64,000 nucleotides of DNA from Enterobacteriaceae bacterium RIT693. Its GTDB lineage: Bacteria; Pseudomonadota; Gammaproteobacteria; Enterobacterales; Enterobacteriaceae. The notes beneath the pieces were generated by a model. That model worked only from the letters and a program-made list of their open reading frames with translations. It ran no database searches and was not told the DNA's origin. A program made the position numbers and the translations under genes. Below, piece after piece: positions 56,545-64,000 of this stretch; positions within the stretch are counted from its first letter, which is position 1, and each line of letters opens with the position of its first letter. Location of the stretch: assembly GCA_009668225.1 (NCBI GenBank), contig WJYK01000007.1, positions 62,001 through 126,000 on the forward strand, read 5' to 3'.

Positions 56545-59500
56545 TTAGACAGACGGCGGCAGCAGACCGCCGTTTTTGCCCAGATCGCGCTTCACTTCCG
56601 TTAGCTCCTCGCCCTTCTCGTTGTGCAGATGCACTTCGAGCTGGTTGAAGGCAATATTGATGTCGTTTTCACGGCACAGCCTGTCGATAGCGCGGTTCAG
56701 CTCATCTACGGTGATACTGCGGTCGCGCAGTTCACGCACATATAAACGCAGCTCATGGTCAAGCGTGCTGGCGCCAAACGTCGTGAAGTACACCGCAGGT
56801 TCCGGATCGTGCATCACACGCGGGTGATCCATCGCAGCTTTCAGTAGGATCGCTTTCACCTTATCCAGATCCGAGCCGTAAGCCACGCCAAGCTTGATCA
56901 CCACGCGGGTGATCGTGTCCGTCAACGACCAGTTGATCAGGCGCTCGGTAACAAACGCTTTGTTCGGGATGATCACTTCTTTGCGGTCAAAGTCGGTGAT
57001 CGTCGTAGCACGGATACGTATCTTGCTGACGCTGCCGGAGAATGTCCCGATGGTGACGGTATCGCCGATGCGCACCGGGCGTTCGAACAGGATAATCAGG
57101 CCGGAGACGAAGTTGCCGAAGATCTCCTGTAAGCCAAAGCCCAGACCCACCGACAGCGCCGCCGCCAGCCATTGCAGTTTGTCCCACGACACGCCAAGCG
57201 AGCCGAATACCGTCATCGCCCCAATCACGATAATCGCGTAGTTGAGGATAGTGGTGATGGCATAAGACGCGCCCTGGCGCATCTTCAAACGAGAAAGCAC
57301 CAGAACTTCCAGCAGACCGGGCAAGTTGCGAATCAGCGCCCAGGCAACCATCGTCGCGACCAGCGCAAACAGAATGCTGCCCATGGTGACATTTTTCATC
57401 ACCGCCGCGCCGGCTTCGCTGCCGGTGTAGTGCCACAGCACGATGCTGTCCAGATAGGCAAAGACGGTGATTAAATCCGACCAGATAGCGTAAAACACCA
57501 CGCCAAACAGGGCAAACATCAGCAGCATGGTTAAGCGCATCGTCTGCTGGTTAATCTGATCCAGCGCCAGCGGCGGTTCTTCAACCGGCTCAGCACCTTC
57601 CGCGCCCTCTTTCACCATATTCTGGCGGCGAGCCAGCGCGCGACGATAGGCAATACGGCGTGCCGCAACGCTTAACCCGCGGATCACCGTCTGGTGAATC
57701 AGGTTCCAGATAATCACCAAATAGACCGTGTCTATCCAGCGGTTCGCCAGCCGTAGCGTAGTATAGAAATAGCCGGTTGCGGTCAGCACCAGCAGAGCCA
57801 CCGGCACGATGGACAGCACGGTAATAGTCAACAGGCGCAGCGGATGAGACTCTTTATCACGCCAGTTGTCGCGGCACATCGGGATAATCAGGCCGGTTAT
57901 CAGCAGCAGGTTAAGGAAAATCATAAACTGCCCGAGCACGTCGTCCATCAGATGCAGCGGCGACAGCTCGCCGACAACGGACCAGAACAGCAGCGGCAGC
58001 AAGGCAAAGCTGATGCGCACAATCTGACGGCGATAATGGCGGGTAAGATGTTCCGGCATGTTGAACCAGATGACGGCGAGGCCACGGCTGGTAAGAATGC
58101 GCCACGCCATACCGAACACCAGCCAGAACAGCGCCAACTCTTTGGCAAACGCCCACAGCAGTTCGCTGATATTCAGCTGCATAAACAGCAGCACCAGCCC
58201 TACCGAAAGGATAGCCATCGTCAACGGCACTACCTTCAGGAAGTTCAGCAAAATCGCCTTCGGCGTATTGAGCTGACTGTCGGTGCGCAGCTGCCCCACT
58301 TCAGAAGCAAGCTTAGCCAGCTGCTTGTCGATCCACTTATAGCGCCAGCGCAACAGACCGGCCAGCAGCATCAGCGGCAGCGCGGTAAACAGCGACATAA
58401 ACAGCCCGTCCAGCACCTTATGCCAGCTGATATCGAGCTTCATGGACTTGATTTGGTCGTGCAGCGCCCCAGGGAAGGATTTAATCCACTCCCAGTTCAT
58501 CGGCTTGTTGCTGTTTACCCAGAAAATTTGCTGGGTCAGCATTTTTTGCAGGCTGGTGCTAACGCTCATCAACTGCTGCTGGTTAATTTGCAGGTTAATC
58601 GCCATCATCAGCTGGTTACCCAACTGTTTGTTAAGCTGGTCGAGCAGCTCACGGCGCATGTCCACCACCTGCATCAGCGCATCGTGAACCTCGTCATTAA
58701 CTTCGTTCTTATGCCCCTCTTCAATCTTGTCGACATAGCTGTCGCTCTGGAACATGGCATCGCGCTGTTGGTTTATATCGAACTGCTCAAGTCGCAGGTC
58801 GGCAATGCGGTTGGTGAGATCTTCAAGATCGTCGGCAGACGGCAGCGTTTGCTGCTGCTGGTAAAGGATACGCGACAGCAGCAGACTCCCCTTCAGCACC
58901 GAAATTTGCTCTTTCAGGTTACGCTCGGACTGAAGCGCGCGGTCAAGCCAATTTTTGACGCGGATATTGCGCTGTACCAGCTCGTTGCCGCTTTGGGTGG
59001 CGTTGATCAGACGCTGGCTGAGCTGGTGGTTTACGTCCAGCTCCTGACGAACCAGCGGGTTGTTCTGTATCGCGCTGGTATCGGCGTCGTCCGGCGTTAC
59101 CGCTTCCTGCGCGGTCTTTTCAGTCAGCGTTAAGCGTTTGCTGTTAACCGCTTCCTGCAGCAGTTGAAGCGTGTGTTCAAGCTGCCCAATATTGGCGTTG
59201 GTGTAGTCACGCTGTTTTTGCAGCGCATCCTGCAATACCGTGTTGCCTTCCAGACTTTTACGCTGCTGCTCAATCTGCGTATTCAGTAACGCCTGCTGCA
59301 CCAGCAGCATATTTTGCTGGCTTGGGCGCAACGTCGCTTCCCCCGGCGTGGTGCCGTTCAGACGATTACGTACCTGCAGCAGCTGTTGTGAAGCGCTGTA
59401 CATTGCATTCTGCACGCGCTCCGGCTGGGTTTGCAGGGACACCAGCTGGCTATTCAGCGTTGAAAGATCGTTATTCGCCGACTGCAGCTGATCGAGCACC

Positions 59501-59919
59501 GTAGTCAAGCGCGTTTCCAGCTGGCGCAGAGAGAGCGTGCTGAGGGTTTTACGGGTTGCTTCATCGTCGGCTGGCGTGCTGAGCGAGTTAAGCGCGTCGG
59601 TAGCCTGTTTCAGCTTATCCGGCGCCTGGGCGACCGTGGTTTTAAGCTGGGCCGTTTCCTGCTTCACGCGGTCGAGCTTGTCCAGCATTTCAAGGGTATC
59701 GGTAAGATCTTTCTGGGTGAGCTTATCGTCGGGACTTAGCGTTTTTTGCTTATTCAGCGTGTCCAGCTGCGACTGAACTTCCGCCCTGGCAGGCAGATCG
59801 CCGTTATTTTGCGCCGCCTGAGCCACAGAAAACGGCAGCAAAGCGGAGACAAACAGATACAGGAAAAGAATAAATGCGGAACGAGAAGTCCGCGACAGAG
59901 CGTTGTGCTGCGTAGTCAT
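56545..59919 (-). CDS. mscK: Potassium-dependent mechanosensitive channel MscK
   Basis: MscK (KefA) is a large MscS-family channel that opens under membrane tension when external potassium is high. The 1124-residue protein has a signal peptide (cleavage near AQA-AQNNG), a long periplasmic coiled-coil domain (about 40-470), about eleven membrane helices and the C-terminal MscS core. The core contains the pore helix region LQWLAAALSVGLGFGLQEIFGNFVSG and the cytoplasmic FERPVRIGDTVTIG block. Length is close to the 1120 of E. coli. It lies between repeat module C and acrR. Confidence 0.97.
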   Translation of the reverse strand: MTTQHNALSRTSRSAFILFLYLFVSALLPFSVAQAAQNNGDLPARAEVQSQLDTLNKQKTLSPDDKLTQKDLTDTLEMLDKLDRVKQETAQLKTTVAQAPDKLKQATDALNSLSTPADDEATRKTLSTLSLRQLETRLTTVLDQLQSANNDLSTLNSQLVSLQTQPERVQNAMYSASQQLLQVRNRLNGTTPGEATLRPSQQNMLLVQQALLNTQIEQQRKSLEGNTVLQDALQKQRDYTNANIGQLEHTLQLLQEAVNSKRLTLTEKTAQEAVTPDDADTSAIQNNPLVRQELDVNHQLSQRLINATQSGNELVQRNIRVKNWLDRALQSERNLKEQISVLKGSLLLSRILYQQQQTLPSADDLEDLTNRIADLRLEQFDINQQRDAMFQSDSYVDKIEEGHKNEVNDEVHDALMQVVDMRRELLDQLNKQLGNQLMMAINLQINQQQLMSVSTSLQKMLTQQIFWVNSNKPMNWEWIKSFPGALHDQIKSMKLDISWHKVLDGLFMSLFTALPLMLLAGLLRWRYKWIDKQLAKLASEVGQLRTDSQLNTPKAILLNFLKVVPLTMAILSVGLVLLFMQLNISELLWAFAKELALFWLVFGMAWRILTSRGLAVIWFNMPEHLTRHYRRQIVRISFALLPLLFWSVVGELSPLHLMDDVLGQFMIFLNLLLITGLIIPMCRDNWRDKESHPLRLLTITVLSIVPVALLVLTATGYFYTTLRLANRWIDTVYLVIIWNLIHQTVIRGLSVAARRIAYRRALARRQNMVKEGAEGAEPVEEPPLALDQINQQTMRLTMLLMFALFGVVFYAIWSDLITVFAYLDSIVLWHYTGSEAGAAVMKNVTMGSILFALVATMVAWALIRNLPGLLEVLVLSRLKMRQGASYAITTILNYAIIVIGAMTVFGSLGVSWDKLQWLAAALSVGLGFGLQEIFGNFVSGLIILFERPVRIGDTVTIGTFSGSVSKIRIRATTITDFDRKEVIIPNKAFVTERLINWSLTDTITRVVIKLGVAYGSDLDKVKAILLKAAMDHPRVMHDPEPAVYFTTFGASTLDHELRLYVRELRDRSITVDELNRAIDRLCRENDINIAFNQLEVHLHNEKGEELTEVKRDLGKNGGLLPPSV

Positions 59920-60069
59920 GGTTGATTAATTACGGTGCCGCGCATGTGATTGCCAGCTAAAAGTAAGAAGCCACGGGAGATGCGCAGAATAACACGGCTG
60001 CAGAGCGCAGAATAGCAATCCCCTTCGGAGGAATCTCAAATCATTTATACAATGAATAAGTGATAAAAA

Positions 60070-60708
60070 TTATGCCGGTTTGTTCAGCGTCGGGCTCAGC
60101 TGGAACATCTCCAGCAGAATAGCAATAAAGTCAGGCGCTTTAGCATGCAGGTCAAAGGTTTCCGGTGCCACCAGCCAGTTTTCAATCAGCCCGGTAATGT
60201 AGCTGCGCATCAGCGTTACGGCGAGGGAAAGACGCAGGCTTGAAGGCAGTTTCCCGGCATCGATACAGCGCTGCAGGGCAGATTCAATACGCTCGTTCCC
60301 TTCCATATAAAGCGTGCGCCTGGCCTGCTGCAGAACCTCAAGTTCACCGACAAATTCACATTTGTGGAAAATGATTTCCGTCATCAGGCGTCGACGTTCT
60401 TCTGTCACCGTTGCCTGTAAGATATAAATGAGTAATTCTCTTATCACAGACAGTGGATCGTCTGGATATTTTGCCCGATACTCAATCTCTAAATCACCGA
60501 TACTTGATTCGGATAGTTCCCAGATCTCACTAAATAATTCCGACTTATTTTTGAAATGCCAGTAAATCGCACCACGTGTTACCCCGGCAGCCTGAGCGAT
60601 ATCCGCAAGCGAAGTCGCAGAAACGCCCTGCTGTGAAAACAGGCGGATCGCAACGTCGAGGATGTGCTGGCGGGTTTCAAGCGCCTGAGCTTTGGTTTTT
60701 CGTGCCAT
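60070..60708 (-). CDS. acrR: Multidrug efflux transcriptional repressor AcrR
   Basis: AcrR is a TetR-family repressor of acrAB and itself. The 212-residue protein has the N-terminal helix-turn-helix ([44 protein letters not shown]) and a helical ligand-binding domain. It is divergent from acrA, and its operator lies 29 bp from its own start. It is intact, with no truncation that would suggest constitutive efflux. Confidence 0.98.
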   Translation of the reverse strand: MARKTKAQALETRQHILDVAIRLFSQQGVSATSLADIAQAAGVTRGAIYWHFKNKSELFSEIWELSESSIGDLEIEYRAKYPDDPLSVIRELLIYILQATVTEERRRLMTEIIFHKCEFVGELEVLQQARRTLYMEGNERIESALQRCIDAGKLPSSLRLSLAVTLMRSYITGLIENWLVAPETFDLHAKAPDFIAILLEMFQLSPTLNKPA

Positions 60709-60736
60709 ATGTTGGTGAATTTACTTTAGTCAGATT

Positions 60737-60760
60737 TACATACATTTGTGAACGTATGTA
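60737..60760. promoter_or_regulatory. AcrR operator between acrR and acrA
   Basis: A 24 bp inverted repeat with arms TACATAC and GTATGTA surrounds a central ATTTGTGAAC. It differs at one base from the E. coli AcrR operator as I recall it. It overlaps the promoters of both divergent transcription units. Confidence 0.92.
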
Positions 60761-60851
60761 CCATAGCACGACGATAATATAAACGCAGCAATGGGTTTGT
60801 GGACATTTGATCCATTGAACAACTTTGAAATCGGACACTCGAGGTTTACAT

Positions 60852-62051
60852 ATGAACAAAAACAGAGGGTTTACGCCTCTGGCGGCCGTTCTGATGCTCT
60901 CAGGCAGCTTAGCGCTTACAGGATGTAACGAGAAAGAGACCCAGCAGAGTGCGCCGCACGCCCCGGAAGTGGGTGTAGTGACTCTGAAAAGCGCGCCATT
61001 GCAGATAACTACTGAGCTTCCAGGACGCACCAACGCCTTTCGCATTGCAGAAGTTCGTCCGCAGGTTAGCGGTATTATTCTGAAGCGTAACTTCACTGAA
61101 GGCAGCGACATTCAGGCCGGTGTTTCGCTGTACCAGATCGATCCTGCAACCTACCAGGCTGCGTATGACAGCGCGAAGGGCGACCTGGCGAAAGCTCAGT
61201 CCAGCGCTAACCTCGCACAGTTAACCGTTAAACGTTATCAGAAACTGCTGGGTACCAAGTACATCAGCCAGTCTGACTACGATACGGCCGCCGCCACCGC
61301 ACAGCAGGCCAATGCTGATGTGGTCGCAGCAAAAGCCGCTGTAGAAACCGCGCGCATCAATCTGGCGTACACCAAAGTCACCTCACCTATCAGCGGCCGT
61401 ATCGGTAAATCCGCGGTTACAGAAGGTGCGCTGGTGACCAGCGGCCAAACCACCGCTCTGGCAACCGTACAGCAGCTTGACCCTATCTATGTTGACGTGA
61501 CCCAGTCCAGCGACGACTTCCTGCGTCTGAAGCAGGAGCTGGCCGACGGCAAACTGAAGCAAGAAAACGGTAAAGCGAAAGTTCAGTTGATGACAAACAA
61601 CGGTGCCGCATACCCGCAGGAAGGGACATTGGAATTCTCCGAAGTGACCGTTGACCAGACCACCGGGTCAATCACCCTGCGCGCTATCTTCCCGAACCCG
61701 GACAAAACGCTGCTGCCAGGCATGTTTGTTCGCGCCAAACTCGAAGAAGGCGTTAACCCGAACGCTATCCTGGTTCCGCAGCAGGGGGTCACTCGTACTC
61801 CACGCGGCGATGCCTCTGCAATGGTTGTCGGGAAGGATGACAAAGTTGAAGTTCGCCAGCTGAAAACCAGCCAGGCGATCGGCGACAAGTGGCTGGTTAC
61901 CGATGGGTTACAGACTGGCGATCGCGTAATTATTACCGGTCTACAGAAAGTAAAACCCGGTGTTCAGGTAAAAGCGCAGGAAGTTGCAGAAGACAATAAA
62001 GGCCAACAGCAACAAGCCGCAGGCGCGCAGCCAGAACAACCGAAGTCTTAA
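60852..62051 (+). CDS. acrA: RND efflux periplasmic adaptor AcrA
   Basis: AcrA links the inner membrane pump AcrB to the outer membrane channel TolC. The 399-residue product starts MNKNRGFTPL at 60852, with GAGG upstream, and is a lipoprotein (lipobox LTGC, Cys25). It shows the barrel-sandwich lipoyl segments around a helical hairpin (about 100-170, AKAQSSANLAQLTVKRYQKL) and a beta-barrel and membrane-proximal domain. It is followed 22 bp later by acrB in the same operon and repressed by AcrR. Confidence 0.98.
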   Translation: MNKNRGFTPLAAVLMLSGSLALTGCNEKETQQSAPHAPEVGVVTLKSAPLQITTELPGRTNAFRIAEVRPQVSGIILKRNFTEGSDIQAGVSLYQIDPATYQAAYDSAKGDLAKAQSSANLAQLTVKRYQKLLGTKYISQSDYDTAAATAQQANADVVAAKAAVETARINLAYTKVTSPISGRIGKSAVTEGALVTSGQTTALATVQQLDPIYVDVTQSSDDFLRLKQELADGKLKQENGKAKVQLMTNNGAAYPQEGTLEFSEVTVDQTTGSITLRAIFPNPDKTLLPGMFVRAKLEEGVNPNAILVPQQGVTRTPRGDASAMVVGKDDKVEVRQLKTSQAIGDKWLVTDGLQTGDRVIITGLQKVKPGVQVKAQEVAEDNKGQQQQAAGAQPEQPKS

Positions 62052-62073
62052 CTTAAACAGGAGCCGTTAAGAC

Positions 62074-64000
62074 ATGTCTAAGTTTTTTATCGATCGCCCC
62101 ATCTTTGCCTGGGTAATCGCCATCATCATTATGTTGGCGGGTGCGCTTGCGATCATGAAATTGCCCATCGCGCAATATCCAACGATTGCGCCACCGGCCA
62201 TTCAGATCTCGGCAAACTACCCGGGTGCAGATGCTAAAACGGTACAGGATACCGTCACGCAGGTTATCGAACAGAACATGAACGGTATCGATGGCCTGCT
62301 GTACATGTCCTCGACTAGTGATTCCTCCGGGACCGTTCAGATAACCATTACCTTCGACTCCGGCACCGATGCCGACATCGCGCAGGTACAGGTTCAGAAC
62401 AAACTGCAGCTTGCTATGCCGCTGCTGCCTCAGGAAGTGCAGCAGCAGGGTGTTAGCGTCGAGAAGTCCTCCAGTAGCTTCCTGATGGTTCTCGGTATGA
62501 TCAATACCGACGGCACCATGAATCAGGAAGATATCGCGGACTACGTTGGCGCAACCATCAAAGATCCGGTCAGCCGTACTCACGGTGTTGGTGACGTTCA
62601 GCTGTTTGGTGCTCAGTACGCGATGCGTATCTGGATGGATCCGAACAAACTGAACAACTACCAGCTGACGCCTGTTGACGTGATTAATGCCATCAAAGCG
62701 CAGAACGCCCAGGTGGCTGCCGGTCAGCTAGGCGGCACTCCGCCAGTAAAAGGCCAGCAGTTAAACGCCTCCATCATTGCCCAAACCCGCCTGAAATCTG
62801 CAGATGAGTTCAGCAAAATCCTGATGAAGGTTAACCCGGACGGCTCTCGCGTTCTGCTGAGAGACGTAGCGAAGGTTGAGCTGGGTGGCGAAAACTATGA
62901 TGTTATCGCTCGCTATAACGGCCAGCCGGCTTCCGGTCTGGGGATAAAACTAGCCACCGGTGCTAACGCCCTGGACACCGCCGAAGCGGTACGCGCGACG
63001 GTTGAAAAACTGGAGCCGTTCTTCCCGTCGGGTCTGAAAGTTGTTTATCCGTATGACACTACGCCGTTCGTTAAAATCTCCATTAACGAAGTGGTAAAAA
63101 CGCTGATTGAAGCCATCGTGCTGGTGTTCCTGGTAATGTATCTGTTCCTGCAGAACTTCCGGGCTACGCTTATCCCAACGATTGCTGTACCGGTGGTACT
63201 GTTAGGTACGTTCGCTATTCTCGCCGCCTTTGGCTACTCGATAAACACCCTGACGATGTTCGGCATGGTGTTGGCGATAGGCCTGTTGGTGGATGACGCC
63301 ATTGTTGTGGTTGAAAACGTTGAGCGTGTAATGGTGGAAGATGGACTGCCGCCGAAAGAAGCGACGCGTAAGTCCATGGGCCAGATTCAGGGCGCCCTGG
63401 TGGGTATCGCGATGGTACTGTCAGCGGTATTTATCCCGATGGCGTTCTTCGGCGGCTCTACCGGTGCAATCTACCGTCAGTTCTCGATTACCATCGTTTC
63501 TGCGATGGTGCTGTCGGTGCTGGTGGCAATGATTCTGACTCCTGCGCTCTGTGCGACCATGCTTAAGCCTATCCCGAAAGGTCATCACGATGACAAAAAA
63601 GGATTCTTTGGCTGGTTCAACAGAATGTTCGAGAAGAGCACGCATCACTATACCGACAGCGTCGGTAACATCCTGCGTAGCACCGGTCGTTATCTGGTTC
63701 TGTACCTGATAATCGTCGTAGGCATGGCCTTCCTGTTTGTCCGCCTGCCTAGCTCGTTCCTGCCTGATGAAGACCAGGGCGTATTGCTGGCAATGGCTCA
63801 GCTGCCTGCCGGTGCGACTCAGGAACGTACGCAGAAAGTGCTGGACGAGGTGAACGACTACTTCCTGACCAAAGAGAAAGCGAACGTTAATTCGGTGTTT
63901 ACCGTTAACGGTTTCGGCTTCTCTGGCCGCGGTCAGAACACCGGTCTGGCGTTCGTGTCTCTGAAAGACTGGAGTGAACGTTCGGGTGAGGAGAACAAGG
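62074..64000 (+). CDS. acrB: RND multidrug efflux pump AcrB (3' part missing)
   Basis: AcrB is the proton-driven trimeric pump of the AcrAB-TolC system. Translation from the ATG at 62074 gives [20 protein letters not shown] as the first helix, the porter-domain segments, and [18 protein letters not shown] in helix 4, containing the paired aspartates of the proton relay (about residue 407). The frame is open to the right edge after 642 codons, of a normal 1049 or so. AGGAG lies upstream of the start. Confidence 0.97.
   Translation, partial: MSKFFIDRPIFAWVIAIIIMLAGALAIMKLPIAQYPTIAPPAIQISANYPGADAKTVQDTVTQVIEQNMNGIDGLLYMSSTSDSSGTVQITITFDSGTDADIAQVQVQNKLQLAMPLLPQEVQQQGVSVEKSSSSFLMVLGMINTDGTMNQEDIADYVGATIKDPVSRTHGVGDVQLFGAQYAMRIWMDPNKLNNYQLTPVDVINAIKAQNAQVAAGQLGGTPPVKGQQLNASIIAQTRLKSADEFSKILMKVNPDGSRVLLRDVAKVELGGENYDVIARYNGQPASGLGIKLATGANALDTAEAVRATVEKLEPFFPSGLKVVYPYDTTPFVKISINEVVKTLIEAIVLVFLVMYLFLQNFRATLIPTIAVPVVLLGTFAILAAFGYSINTLTMFGMVLAIGLLVDDAIVVVENVERVMVEDGLPPKEATRKSMGQIQGALVGIAMVLSAVFIPMAFFGGSTGAIYRQFSITIVSAMVLSVLVAMILTPALCATMLKPIPKGHHDDKKGFFGWFNRMFEKSTHHYTDSVGNILRSTGRYLVLYLIIVVGMAFLFVRLPSSFLPDEDQGVLLAMAQLPAGATQERTQKVLDEVNDYFLTKEKANVNSVFTVNGFGFSGRGQNTGLAFVSLKDWSERSGEENK

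Noticed and set aside
57844-59133. 429-codon ORF opposite mscK
   Set aside because: It is a codon-bias shadow of mscK on the other strand, with low-complexity Gln/His-rich sequence and no ribosome site. mscK matches a known protein throughout.

Overview
The window is chromosomal DNA of a member of the Enterobacteriaceae (an Enterobacter/Cedecea/Klebsiella-like relative, not E. coli). Nearly every protein is co-linear and highly similar in recalled sequence to an E. coli counterpart, GC content is fairly high, and enterobacterial signatures are present: acrRAB, the CueR/copA regulatory dyad, the sRNA ChiX and the dnaX frameshift site. No rRNA, tRNA, CRISPR array or intact insertion sequence was found.

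Layout. 1-6022: bamC(partial)-dapA, gcvR-bcp, perM, bepA-yfgD, in the order E. coli has near 56 min. 6054-10989: opgB and ahpCF, which lie elsewhere in E. coli, so this is a rearranged junction. 11236-16954: cysS, ppiB-lpxH, purEK, mnmH. 16944-23569: an MFS exporter, an AT-rich horizontally acquired reverse-transcriptase defence locus (18405-20012), an unrecognised gene and a second MetQNI-like ABC transporter (sfbABC-like). 23956-38188: a porin, ybbPA/tesA/ybbO/cnoX, a second cyclopropane fatty acid synthase, qmcA-ybbJ, cueR/copA, ybaP, chiX and ybaK. 38192-64000: ushA, fsr, ybaL, gsk, hemH, adk, a small lipoprotein, htpG, recR, a pirin/LysR pair, ybaB, dnaX, apt, ybaN, priC-ybaM, mscK, acrR and acrAB (acrB runs off the right edge).

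Two things stand out. First, the reverse transcriptase at 18726-20012 is preceded by a structured non-coding RNA with its own extended -10 promoter. It has the hallmarks of a DRT2 antiphage system. Two ACA triplets exactly 120 nt apart delimit a stretch that, when concatenated, gives an endless 40-codon reading frame, as described for the neo gene made by DRT2. Second, five intergenic modules of 168-185 bp share one architecture. Each has a central 14-15 bp hairpin with the loop RCGTGG, bracketed on both sides by two copies of a terminator-like hairpin. The bracketing stem is the same within a module but differs between modules. I do not recognise this family. It may be a mobile element that duplicates terminators or a family of structured RNAs.

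The remaining genes work in housekeeping pathways: lysine and purine synthesis, peroxide defence (AhpCF), outer-membrane assembly (BamC, BepA), replication and repair (DnaX, PriC, RecR), copper export (CueR/CopA), multidrug efflux (AcrAB) and osmoprotection (OpgB, MscK).
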